From contig JASXTE010000013.1 of the NCBI GenBank assembly GCA_030280995.1, positions 11,315,001 through 11,379,000 of the forward strand: 64,000 nt of DNA, written 5' to 3'. Shown here piece by piece: positions 54,463 to 64,000 of this stretch. The position numbers were made by a program, and so were the translations under genes. The notes beneath the pieces are model-generated. The model was not told the DNA's origin. It worked only from the letters and a program-made list of their open reading frames with translations, and made no database searches. The DNA comes from Hemileia vastatrix. Its lineage: Eukaryota; Basidiomycota; Pucciniomycetes; Pucciniales; Zaghouaniaceae. Positions within the stretch are counted from its first letter, which is position 1; every line of letters starts with the position of its first letter.

Positions 54463-55440
54463 GTGTTGTTTAGGATTGAAGAGGCTGGTTTGACCATTTC
54501 AGGGTCAAAATTCTGTTATTGTGTTCCTGCTTTAAAAATTCTGGGTCATGTGGTATGTAAAGAGGGAAGGATTATGGCAAAGAAAAAGATTAATAAAATT
54601 CAGTCATGGCCAAGGCCTAAAAATACTACTGAAGTCAGGGGATTTTTGGGTGTGTGTGTATATGTCAGGATTTTTATTAAGAATTTTTCTTTGTTGGCTT
54701 CACCTTTAAGGAAGTTGACCAGGAAAGATGCAGATTGGGAATAGACTGAAGAGTGTGAAGAGGCTTTTCAGAAGTTGAAAAAGGTTGTTGGGGAAGATAT
54801 TGTTCTTTACAAGTTGGATTATGGTGTTGGTGCTGGAAAAATATTTCTGGAAGTGGACTCAAGCTATATTGCTGCTTGTGCTGTTTTGTCTCAGGAGGAT
54901 AAAACTGGGAGGGTCAGACCAGTACAATATGAGTCTGTGGTGTTTAATGAAGTGGAATCTAGATATTCTCAACCTAAGTTGGAATTGTGTGGTGTAGCAA
55001 AAATTTTAAAGAAGCTACAGGCGGTTTTGTGGGGGAAGCATATTGAGCTGCAGGTGGATGCAAAATCTTTGGTTCAGATGATCAATACACCTAGTCTTCC
55101 AAATGCTCCAATGACTAGGTGGGTGGCATTTATTCAACATTTTTCTTTTGACCTGGTACACAAACCAGGAAAAACTTTTACTTTGCCTGATGGATTATCA
55201 AGGAGGCCACCTACAGATGAAGATTCTGAGGCAGAAGAGTTTGATGAGGATGTTCCAGTGGTTAGGGCCAGCACAAATCTTGATTCTGGTGATCAGGATG
55301 TTTTTGTTGATGAAGATGGAGTTGTTGTTTGGGACAGCTCAAATTTGGAAAAGGGTGTTTTTGTTAGTGAACTGGATTCTCACAAGATTCAGTGGAAAGA
55401 GAAGGATGTGCCAAAATTTAAGGATTGGTGTCCTGGCTAG
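54463..55440 (+). pseudogene. pol: RT end and RNase H, element D
   Basis: Same frame as the RT, with TAG at 54742 (TGG in E) and at 55438. Contains LKILGHVVCKEG, TTEVRGFLGVCVYVRIFIKN (thumb/connection), LEVDSSYIAACAVLSQEDK (RNase H first Asp), VVFNEVESRYSQPKLELCGV (Glu), LQVDAKSLVQMINT (Asp) and HKPGKTFTLPDGLSRRP (end of RNase H). Then an acidic linker. RNase H would degrade template RNA. Confidence 0.85.
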
Positions 55441-55449
55441 GCTGGTCAA

Positions 55450-56801
55450 TTGGCTCATGTTCACACTGGTGATTTTGATGACAGAGTTGTACCCTTGCAT
55501 GTTGTTTTGTTGGGTTTTGAAGATGAGACCTGGGGTCAATCTGGGCTTTATTTTATTTTGGTGGAATATCTGTTGACCTTGGAGAGGCCAGATAGTTGTG
55601 ATGATGATACTTGGTTGGCAATTAAGAAGAAGAGTCCTGGATTTTATGTGTCAGGAAGAAGGTTGATGAGGAGGAGACATACTAATCCTCAGGTTGTGGT
55701 GACTCAGAAGAAGGATCAAGAAGTTGTGTTGAAGTCTTTGCATAAAGACCTTGGTCATAGAGGCTTTGGGGAGACCTATAGAAGAGTAGCGGACAGATTT
55801 TGGTGGCCAGATATGAATTTGGCTGTGCAGGGTTGGGTTCAATCTTGTGAAGAATGTTAAAAAGAAGTCACTTGAAACCTAAAGAGGTCGTCCGTGCTAC
55901 TGGTGAAACAACTGTTTTTGGAAGAGTCAGTCTGGATGCTGTATATATTAAAGAGGGCAGGTATAAATACTTAATTGTTGCCAAGGATGATTTGTCTGGT
56001 TGGGTTGAGGCAGTGCCTCTGGTTAATTTGACTTCCAAGAATGTGGCAGAGTTTTTGAAGAAGGAGTGGATTTATAGGTATGGGTTGATGAAGTTGGTGA
56101 CTGTTGATGGTGGGCCAGAGTTTGGTGCCAAATTTAAAGAAGCTGTGGCTAGTGCTGGTTCTAAAGTTAGAGTGGCTAAACCTTATTATCCTGAAGCTGA
56201 AGGTATCGTTGAAAGAGGCCATCAAGTTATCAAGAATGCTTTGGTAAAGATGTGTGGGGATAGTGCTGAAAAGTGGAGGCATTATTTACCCTTGGTGTTA
56301 TTTGCTGATAGGGTCACTGTGAAGAGGACAACTGGCTATTCTCCTTATGAGTTAATTTTTGGTCAGAAAGCTGTTCTACCCGTGGACTTGGAAGCTGTCT
56401 CTTATCTTGGAATTTATTGGGATGAGGTGCACTCTACAGAAGAATTGCTCTGTGCCAGGATGCAACAGTTGGAATGTAGAGAGGAATGTCAAGAGAAGGC
56501 ATACTCTAGAATGATAAAGATTAGGAATCAATCAGTCAGATACTGGGACAAGAAGTTGGCTCATAGACTCAGGAATACCTTGAAACCTGGTTGTTTGGTT
56601 TTGGCTTATAATAGAAGTTTGGAGAGTCAGTGGGGAAGAATGTTCGCTGACAGATGGAATGGACCTTACAGAGTCAGATCTCAGGCGTCTGGAGGTTCTT
56701 ATGTTTTGGAAGAGTTGGATGGTGCAGTCTCAAAGAAGAAAGTTGCTTCAGATCAGGTGAAGAGGTTTTATCCCAGAGGCACTAGACATGAAGAAGATTG
56801 A
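55450..56801 (+). pseudogene. int: Integrase, element D
   Basis: The zinc-binding domain LHKDLGHRGFGETYRRVADR ... CEEC (55735-55857) is followed by TAA 55858 (CAA in E) and a 1-bp deletion, moving the rest to the frame of 55854-56801. The catalytic core: FGRVSLDAVYI (D), VTVDGGPEFGAKF (D) and EAEGIVERGHQVIKNALVK (E). Then TTGYSPYELIFGQKAVLPVD, KIRNQSVRYWDKKLAHRLRN and the GPY module DRWNGPYRVRSQ. It ends VKRFYPRGTRHEED with no chromodomain, unlike family 1. Confidence 0.85.
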
Positions 56802-57396
56802 CTCCACAATGAGGATAAACTATGGAATGTTCTTTAAAGTTTGGAATTTTTGGTGTTGCAGAGCAACTTTTGTGTTGGAAACTTTTTGTTAGAAGGTACT
56901 CATGGGTGGGGCTTCTAGATTTGATCTTGGCAAGTGTATGGGTAACTGATGGGCTGGCTGCTCTGTAGAACAGTTACCCCAGATTGTCTGTTTCCAACCC
57001 TTTCTCTTAACTTGGTTGAACCATAGTATTGGTTTCTTTTCACAGGTTTTAGTCCTCTATGAATTTAAACTGGAATTTCCTTTTGTTTTAAAGTGCTGGA
57101 CTCTTCACTCTTATTGGTTTTGGTTTATTGTTTTTGATGTTGTGTTTTTGTTAGAAGGTACCCAGGGGGAGATTCTAGATTTTATTTTGGCAAGTGTGGG
57201 GGTAACTGATGAGCTGGCTGCTCTAGAGAACAGTTACCCCAGAATGTCTGTCTCAAGTCTTTTGTTTTTCCTAGTTGAATTCTAGTTCTGTTGTTTATTA
57301 TTCAGGTTTCAAGTCCGCTATGAATTTAAACTGGTTTAAGACTGGCTTCTTTGTCTTTGGTTTTTTTGGGGTTGGTGGTGGATCACTGGTTGTCTC
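56802..57396 (+). repeat. 3' non-coding of D with a 262-bp tandem duplication
   Basis: TTAGAAGGTAC...TTCTAGATTT...GGCAAGTGT...GGGTAACTGATG occurs at 56889 and again at 57151, followed both times by GAACAGTTACCCCAGA and ATGAATTTAAACTGG. E has one copy (30510-30690). The G-run before TTCTAGATTT may be the polypurine tract. F interrupts at 57397, preceded by GTCTC. Confidence 0.6.
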
Positions 57397-58897
57397 TGTC
57401 AGCCTGTATATCTCCAGGACTGAGTAAAAAGTAATTATAAGTTATGTTAAACACATGAACTATACATGGGAATAATAAATAAGAGTACACAAATAGTATA
57501 CATAAGTAAAATTATGATAATACACAAAAAATGCCATTATAACACCTTATATACACACATATATCCACCTTTTATAGGTCTTATGTACTTAATATTAAGT
57601 TGTAATATGTTAGGGTAATCTTAAGAACCTTAAGTATAAGGCTACATAATTTTTAAGTACACTTAAAGCTGTTATATTCATTGTTTTATGCAAAAAACAA
57701 GAAATGCGCTTTATTTCACTTAAAAGTTGACTATATGCGCTATAAAATTGAGAATATCAAAATTGCGCTTTGACAGATCAATTAGGCTCATTTAGAACTA
57801 TTGATTTGGCTATTTAAATGCATAAAAATAACACTTTTCAAATTTGGTGTTTTTTATGCCAGAAATGGCTTCTGTGTACTGGCCACATACTGCCTGCTTT
57901 TTTCCCGTGTGAATAGCTTCATTTTTAGCAAAGTTAGCTTTTTCACACTATAATTACCCCACATTCTACGCCCACTGTGGGGAAACACACTAAAATAGGC
58001 GACAGGCACTTATTTAGTGTCCTAGCTTAATTAATAATGCATTGACCTTGTTTATATGCACTAATTTCATTAATAACCTCACTCTTGGCATTTTATTTCA
58101 TCACCACGCTTAAATTCGCCTAATTTTAGTCAAGGATTTACCCGTGCAAGAGCCTGCCAAGAACTGCATGTAGTTACCCCACATCTCACGCTCTTTTTTA
58201 AGTTTTTGGGTGGTTTCTCAGTCAATTTTGGTTATTTTTGAATGGGAATTTCACGTAGTATAATGTCAGGATTAGCCCCATTATTTCTACAGTCAATCCC
58301 CCTTATTATTAAGCTATTATTAACCTTAAAAAGTCTCCTTTAGTCTTTAATATTATTGTTTTATACGCATATACTCTCTTTTTGTCTTTTTCTTTAATTT
58401 TGATGGATTTCCCTTATTATTACAGGATTTTGGCGGTTGTTACTCTTCTAATTATGTCATGGGTTACTGGGAATGTTGATGGGCATGTCTATTAGTTGTT
58501 TAGAGGCGTCATTAACTGTGTATTGGGTGGTATATCAAGGGAATCATTGGGGAACTCAGTGTGTATAAAAGGAGGAGGTTTTTGGGTTGTATTTCTTCAT
58601 TCTTTATTATTACAATTTAACCAATATAACCAAACCAATTACAATACATATCAATTAGTACTTTTATAAGTCTTTTGAATAGTATCTGAATTTATATAAT
58701 CTATTTTTCTACCAACTATAAAGATTGTAAGCCATATATAAGAATAGTGAGAATTATATTACTGAGACCTCTATATTTGATTATATTTTACAACTTAGTG
58801 GATTAAAACTACAGTATTCATATAGGACCATTAAAATCTTCTAGACAACTGACTATTCAAGCTAGTTCACGTCCTTGTACTTGATCTTAGCCTGACA
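57397..58897 (+). repeat. 5' LTR of element F (1501 bp)
   Basis: TGTCAGCC at the start, CTGACA at the end, two bases before the primer site. It aligns fully with the LTR of B. It interrupts the 3' part of D after GTCTC, the predicted target duplication. Confidence 0.85.
58564..58570 (+). promoter_or_regulatory. TATA box in LTR of F
   Basis: TATAAAA in GTGTATAAAAGGAGGAGG, as in B at 36262. Confidence 0.6.
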
Positions 58898-58899
58898 AT

Positions 58900-58917
58900 T
58901 GGGGACCTTTCCTCAAG
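58900..58917 (+). other. Primer-binding site, element F
   Basis: TGGGGACCTTTCCTCAAG, identical to B; two bases (AT) separate it from the LTR. Confidence 0.75.
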
Positions 58918-59483
58918 AATTCTGTTATAATCCTGTAAGTGAAATTTTCAAAAGAAGGTGCACGTAAATAATATCCCTATAGAAATATTTGGATAATTAC
59001 AACAGGTTGGGGTCACTTATATAGTGATTTCAGAAAAAGAAGCCCTGTTATATAATAAAATTGTGATATTGAATCATCAATTTCACCACTAATTTAACAT
59101 ATAATTGTTCTTAGTGGGAGTCTGTCAATAGACCAATTAAATTTGTGATCTTTGCAGATAATAACCAATTAAACTGATTAATTGTTTTCTTTTTACAGGA
59201 CTCTTAATCCCTTTTTATTGGTTTGTAAAATTCATTTAATATTTAGAAAGAATCTTACTAACAAATTTTCTTTTTTAAATATAAATACACGGCTACATAT
59301 TGTAGACCAGTTAAATCAAGTGACCACATAAAAATCATATTTGACTTTTGGCACTTAAAAATTCACTTAATACCAATAAGTAAGCAATAAAATTGTCTTC
59401 AGTGGTACTAATAAATACTGATTAAACTCCTTTTTGAAGTTTTTCAAATCTAAACTTTCAATTCTCTAAAAATTCCACGAAAA
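58918..59483 (+). other. Leader of element F
   Basis: Non-coding leader collinear with that of B. It has acceptor-like TTTGCAG and TTTTTACAG words and no motif array like that of G. Confidence 0.6.
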
Positions 59484-60419
59484 ATGTGTGACAACAATGA
59501 CATTGTAAGTAATAAGGCAAAACCTTATAACTTAAGAACTAGAGCTGAAAGACCTGTTTCAGGACATCCAAATGGAGGGTCAAGAATCACCAGTAACAAT
59601 AAACAACACCCCACCAATGTCCATGGAGGAAAAGGAAAAGCTCTTAAAGCAAATGTCAATAAAGAAGTCCAAAAACACCTTACAAGAGCAAATTCACTCC
59701 CTCTCAACCCTACTGAATACACTAACAAGAAGAGTAAACAATATGTTAGACCAGATCAACAATCTGGAGAAAAGGGCGGCACAGGGCTTTATAGAAGTCA
59801 ACCAGGCTCTAGTGGATATATGGTCTCATTAACAACCAGTGGCACCAAATACCACAGCAACACCTCCAGTCCCAGAAGATGACCGAAAGATAACTGTAAG
59901 CAAATGGAAGTGGTATTGGTATGCCCAAAACTACAACAGTCCTCCTCAACAGGGATCCAGCAGTCACCCTTACAGGGGAAAGCCAAGGAGAGGCAGGCGA
60001 AATGGAATAAGACCGTGGTAAGTCATCCATCTTCTCAAGATCAATTATATAATCTTAACAATGAATTACTTATAGGTAATGAAATTGATAGAGAGTTATT
60101 GGATATAATTGATAAGGATTTAAAAAATTATTCATTTGAAAATAACATGTTAGACTTGTCATTACATGAGGACAATGTACATAGTTTTATTGATCACCAG
60201 GAAAATACTATTAATATAAAAATGGAATCAAATGAAGAAAAAATTGACCCTGATGATGAATCTTCTGAATTGGAAACAGACAAAATTGAATATTTTCTGA
60301 AAGATAATCCAATGGAATCAACAATAATTAGTAAATTATTATTGAGAATTGAAAAATTGGAAGAATTTTCTAGAGAGTCCAACAATAATACAGAAAGTGT
60401 ATTATTAAACATCACATAA
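59484..60419 (+). pseudogene. gag: Gag N-terminal half, element F
   Basis: ATG 59484 gives MCDNNDIVSNKAKPYNLRTR. The first 130 codons are basic and overlap the +1 ORF, with TGA at 59880. The same frame continues with LYNLNNELLIGNEIDRELLD and an acidic, helical region NPMESTIISKLLLRIEKLEE to TAA 60417. B has AAA at the latter place, so the stop is a single A-to-T change. Confidence 0.8.
59572..60021 (+). pseudogene. Overlapping +1-frame ORF, element F
   Basis: 150 codons including the stop, as in B. MEGQESP, heptad-like MSMEEKEKLLKQMSIKK and SLSTLLNTLTRRVNNM, the shared KRAAQGFIEVNQALVDI, Trp-rich KITVSKWKWYWYAQNY and a basic end SSHPYRGKPRRGRRNGIRPW. One TAA near 59830 splits it, at a place open in B. 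Its substitutions relative to B are mostly at its own third codon positions, which suggests selection on this frame. Confidence 0.65.
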
Positions 60420-60422
60420 TCA

Positions 60423-61622
60423 TTGAGTACAACAGCCAATAAGTTAAAAATTATTGAGAATTCAAATAATGAATTGATCAATGAAAACAAAAGATTAAAT
60501 TCTGAGATTAAAAATTTAGAAATTAAATTAGAACATTCTCAGAATATTATGGCCACCATAGAGGGACGTGTAAAATTGTCTTTTTCAAATGTAAATGATA
60601 CTTTAACTCATGTACCTGTAATAAAAGATAGGTTACAAAGAGTAGAAATTGAGGTAGCCAACATTTTGAAAAATACTGAAACAATAAAGGATAATACCTC
60701 TTATGCAGAAAGAGTACCAGTTTTTATGAAACACTCTGATGATAAACCAATGATGGAACATGAACATAGTGTCATGGGCTCTGAGAATATAAAATCAGTA
60801 AAAGATGAAATTAATGATCATCTTTCTAAAGTGAGTGAATTACTCAATATTCCTCAGGTTAGGGAAGCTAAAACTAGCCAAAAGAACTGGCCTAAGTTAG
60901 ATCAGTACCCTTCTTTTGACGGGGATTCAAAATCTGATTGGCAACAATTCATACAAAGAATTGATAACTTAAAATTTTCATATAAATTACCTGATGAAGA
61001 AATCACTTCAAAGCTAATATCTTTATTTACAGATGTGGCCTTATTATGGTTTGAATCTGTATTGAGTGAGGGAATTAATTACTCCTGGAATGAATGGAAG
61101 GCACTAATTGAAAGGCAATTTGGTGGCCCAAAATTTAGAATCACTCAACAAAGACTGTATGAAAGGGCCAGATATAATCCAAATGCTGGAGATAAACCCA
61201 TGGTCTTCTTAATGAATTTAATAAAAATCATGAAAGCTATGGATCCAAAAATGGATTATGAAGAGTGGAAAGAAAAAATAATATACAAATTGCCTATATC
61301 AGTTAGAGACATTATTGTAGCTAGAACTGAAACTGTCAGAGACACCTCTGGATTAATTAATATATGCAATGAGATATTATTAAACCACAAGTATGAAACC
61401 AAGTATAGTAATTACAGACAAAGTGTTGACGTGGTAAAACCTACTACAAGTAAGTTACCAGTGGAAAAGAAAAAACCTTCAGCTCCCCTTGTCCCTAAGA
61501 GACAAGAAAATAACACTTGTTACAAATTTAATGAACCTTGGGTTAAAGGTCACACGTGTAAGAAAAGAATAAATGTTATTGAAACCTCACAGAATTCTGA
61601 ACCTAGTAATCATGAAGATTAG
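60423..61622 (+). CDS. gag: Gag capsid and zinc-knuckle region, element F
   Basis: 400 codons in the gag frame. Residues 1-110 are coiled-coil-like (LKIIENSNNELINENKRLNS). Then KNWPKLDQYPSFDGDSKSDW and the capsid domain WFESVLSEGINYSWNEWKAL, FLMNLIKIMKAMDPKM and NICNEILLNHKY. The knuckle reads CYKFNEPWVKGHTC: the second Cys of A has become Phe, so zinc binding is probably lost. TAG 61620 (GAG in B) ends it; protease follows in the same frame. Confidence 0.85.
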   Translation: MSTTANKLKIIENSNNELINENKRLNSEIKNLEIKLEHSQNIMATIEGRVKLSFSNVNDTLTHVPVIKDRLQRVEIEVANILKNTETIKDNTSYAERVPVFMKHSDDKPMMEHEHSVMGSENIKSVKDEINDHLSKVSELLNIPQVREAKTSQKNWPKLDQYPSFDGDSKSDWQQFIQRIDNLKFSYKLPDEEITSKLISLFTDVALLWFESVLSEGINYSWNEWKALIERQFGGPKFRITQQRLYERARYNPNAGDKPMVFLMNLIKIMKAMDPKMDYEEWKEKIIYKLPISVRDIIVARTETVRDTSGLINICNEILLNHKYETKYSNYRQSVDVVKPTTSKLPVEKKKPSAPLVPKRQENNTCYKFNEPWVKGHTCKKRINVIETSQNSEPSNHED

Positions 61623-61625
61623 AAT

Positions 61626-62351
61626 GTGGAATCCAGTGAGGATTGCAAGAGTAACATATCTTACAGTGATGATGAAAATGAGATATTTGTATTAGAACAG
61701 GATATAATGTTCCTGAATGATGCTATACCTCATACAGACACATCTTTAACTTCCATAGAGGAAGCTGAAATAATTAAAGATGTATCTCATGACACTTACA
61801 AAATAACACCTATCAGAGCACCTATTATCATATGTGGAAAAGAAATGAATGCCATTCTTGACACTGGGGCTGCAGGTAGTGTAGTTTCACTTAATGCATT
61901 AATGAAACTTGATAGTAAGTACCAGGAAAAACTAGAACCTGTTCAGACAAAGAACTGGAGGGGTTTTGGTTCAGTATTAAATCCAATTGGCAAATACAAA
62001 ACTGCTGTATTCTTTAAATATAATAATGGATATGTTAGAGCAGTTTGTGAATTTGTAGTAATGGATAATAATAATTGTAGTGATTGGTTTATTATTGGCA
62101 ATGATTTATTGACAAAATTTGGCATTAAACTAGATCCTGCAAACAGTTGTTTCACCATAGGGGTGAATGGTAAAAGGAAATTCAAAATATGTTCTGAAAA
62201 TTCAGTATATGCCATTTCTCCTAGAGAAGAGCAACTGCAAGGTGGAAGAACCACCAATGAAGTGGGTGAATTGGAAAATGAAATCCAAAAGGCCTCTTTC
62301 AGTCCTCAACTCTCAAAAATTGAACAAGAAGACATTTTGAGATTGATTTAA
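61626..62351 (+). CDS. pro: Aspartic protease, element F
   Basis: A low-complexity acidic start (SYSDDENEIFVLEQDI) precedes the active site AILDTGAAGSVVS (about 61852-61890), intact here. NPIGKYKTAVFFKYNNGYVR and DWFIIGNDLLTKFGIKLDP complete the fold. The protein runs toward RT without a frame change; TAA 62349 replaces AAA of B. Confidence 0.85.
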   Translation: MESSEDCKSNISYSDDENEIFVLEQDIMFLNDAIPHTDTSLTSIEEAEIIKDVSHDTYKITPIRAPIIICGKEMNAILDTGAAGSVVSLNALMKLDSKYQEKLEPVQTKNWRGFGSVLNPIGKYKTAVFFKYNNGYVRAVCEFVVMDNNNCSDWFIIGNDLLTKFGIKLDPANSCFTIGVNGKRKFKICSENSVYAISPREEQLQGGRTTNEVGELENEIQKASFSPQLSKIEQEDILRLI

Positions 62352-62360
62352 TCATATCCT

Positions 62361-64000
62361 ATGGCATTTGCTCATGGATCAAATGAACTAGGATTGGTCA
62401 AAGACCATGAGATGAAAATCTCTCTAAGCTGTGATCTGGATAATATTCCTGGCAGCTTAAAAAAGAAACCTTACCCAGCATCTCCTGCAAAAAGGAAAGA
62501 TATTGAAGACAATATAAAATTGTTATTGGAAATGGGTATTGTTGAAAAAGTGGACACAACACCTAAGTATTGTGTCATTTCACCAGTATTAATCTCTTAT
62601 GAAAAAGATAAGGCAAGATTATGCGGTGATTATAGAGCTCTGAATACATATACAGTAGATGATATTTACCCTCTACCAAGGATAGCTTCTATCCATGCTA
62701 CCTTACAAGGAGCAAAATATATTTCCTGTCTGGATGGGAACAAGGGTTACCACCAGATTCCTGTGGAAAGAAATTCTCAAAATTACTTATTAATAACCAC
62801 ACATATGGGTATATATAAGTAGGTGAGAATGCCATTTGGCCCAAAGAATGCCCCTTCAGTCTTCCAAAAATTGATGGATAGTGTTTTTCATCAGGAAATG
62901 GTTGAAGGATGGCTATTGGTCTATATTGATGACATCATAGTGTTTTCAAAGACATATGATGAACATTTAAATCACCTGAAAAGAGTCTTTCAAAAAATGG
63001 ATGAAATTAATATGACTATTGCATTAAAGAAATGTAAGTTTGGATTTCAATCCTTGAAAGTACTTGGACATGTTGTATCTGGATTACAAATTTGTGTTGA
63101 CCAGAATAAAGTGGCAGCAATTAAAAACATTGGGATACCTAAAAATGTAAAAGAGGTTCAAAGTTTTTTGGGTATGTGTGGATATTATAGACAATATATT
63201 AAAAATTACCAATCCATTGCAGCCCCTTTAACAACATTAATCAGGAAGAATGAAGCTTTCATTTGGAATAATGAAAGACAACACGCCTTTAATAAATTAA
63301 AGGAATGTTTAATGTCAGCTCCAATATTAGGACTTCCAGATTTCACCCTACCTTTTATCTTGTACACTGATGCAAGTTTCATAGGTTTGGGTGCTGCTTT
63401 ACAGCAGAAACAGATAATAAATGGAAAATTATCTGAAGTAGTTATCTGTTATATATCCAGAACCTTAAGAAAAACAGAATTAAGGTATGGTGCCACACAG
63501 CTAGAATGTTTAGCCGTGGTGTGGGCTTTGGAGAAACTTCATTACTATCTGGAAGACCAGAAGTTTGAACTTATAACAGATTGCAGTGCAGTAAAATCAT
63601 TACTAAACATGAAAACACCTAATAGGCACATGTTTAGATGGCAACTAGCTGTACAAGAGTACAGAGGAAGAATGACAATCACTCACAGAGCAGGAACATT
63701 GCATTCAAATGTGGATTTATTATCCAGAAGTCCTTTTCCAAATGATGCTGACAACCCAGCTTATGTACCTGAAAATGAGGTTATACATATATTTGGGATT
63801 TATATAGTGGATTTAGAAGAAGAGTTTATGCAAACTATATTGGAAAATTATTCATCTGATAAAGATTTGTCTAAACTATCTACCATTCTTAATGATCCAA
63901 CAAATGCCTCCATGAGTGCATTAATTAAAACCTTGCCTCCAAAGTATAAAAATGCGTTGGAAAAAGGTAAACTATCAATTGAAGATGGATATATATATTA
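62361..64000 (+). CDS. pol: Reverse transcriptase, RNase H and integrase start, element F (partial)
   Basis: AHGSNELGLVKDHEMKISLS leads into RT: LCGDYRALNTYTVDDIYPLP, ISCLDGNKGYHQIPV. A single TAG at 62820 (TAT in B) interrupts at YK*VRMPFGPKNAPSVF; the frame then stays open to the window end. Catalytic YIDDIIVFSKT is at about 62922-62955, RNase H motifs are LYTDASFIGLGAAL, TQLECLAVVWALEK and TDCSAVKSLL, then HSNVDLLSR and EKGKLSIEDGYIY at the edge. All catalytic residues seen are intact. Confidence 0.9.

Larger units (their letters stand above)
48773..57396 (+). mobile_element. Element D: best-preserved family-2 copy
   Basis: Gives the reference layout for family 2: LTR, primer site, Gag, protease, -1 shift, connector, RT, RNase H, integrase, 3' non-coding. 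It is inserted in gag of G, and F is inserted 0.6 kb beyond its pol. Damage is limited: one frameshift in gag, TAG at 54457, 54742 and 55438, and a TAA plus 1-bp deletion near 55858. Confidence 0.85.
57397..64000 (+). mobile_element. Element F: family-1 chromovirus, runs off window
   Basis: 5' LTR, primer site, leader, gag with overlapping ORF, protease, RT, RNase H and the beginning of integrase at the window edge. All gag-pol lies in one frame without a frameshift over 4.5 kb, broken only by five stops: TGA 59880, TAA 60417, TAG 61620, TAA 62349, TAG 62820. It is the innermost layer of the nest, so probably the youngest. Confidence 0.9.

Overview
The window is AT-rich eukaryotic DNA made almost entirely of nested, partly decayed LTR retrotransposons of the Ty3/Gypsy order, plus a small family of CACTA-like DNA transposon relics. 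No intact host gene, tRNA or rRNA was recognised. Chromovirus-type polyproteins, long AT-rich LTRs and dense nesting suggest a large, repeat-rich fungal genome. A rust-type basidiomycete would fit, but that is inference, since nothing here is a taxonomic marker.

Two retrotransposon lineages explain most of the window. Family 1 is a chromovirus with LTRs beginning TGTCAGCC and ending near CTGACA, gag-pro-pol in a single frame, a CxxCx7HxC zinc knuckle, YIDD reverse transcriptase and a C-terminal chromodomain. Copies: A (1-7326, +), a solo LTR (17305-18482, -), an LTR (about 30738-32103, -), B (35096-42164, +), G (45541-48772, +) and F (57397 to the window end, +). Family 2 has a different Gag, FIDDGG in place of YIDD, a TGGCGCCC-type primer-binding site and pol in the -1 frame relative to protease. 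Copies: C (9110-14158, -), C2 (about 16230-20126, -, internally deleted), E (about 23030-30690, +), H (about 44090-45536, -) and D (48773-57396, +).

Layout: 1-7326 element A, with a 261-bp CACTA-like MITE in gag; 7327-9110 unexplained DNA with an ATGCATAT satellite; 9110-20126 the minus-strand C/C2 complex with a solo LTR inside the integrase; 20127-23000 a repeat-bearing leader, a decayed gag-like frame and microsatellites; 23030-30690 dead element E; 30738-32103 a minus LTR; 32104-35095 AT-rich DNA with a purine/pyrimidine strand switch; 35096-42164 element B, cut by a MITE fragment; 42165-43913 1.4 kb of unknown DNA between MITE copies; 44090-64000 a nest in which G sits in the LTR of H, D in the gag of G, and F downstream of the pol of D.

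The observations most worth following are: (1) a second reading frame inside family-1 gag, +1 relative to Gag and better conserved than the Gag frame between copies; (2) a slippery heptamer at the family-2 pro/pol junction followed by a stem whose base pairs co-vary among C, D and E; (3) a CACTA-like MITE family with 3-bp target duplications, a 22-bp terminal palindrome and 11-bp subterminal repeats; (4) arrays of a TTTCAGTTGA...TCCTGAT motif in family-1 leaders.
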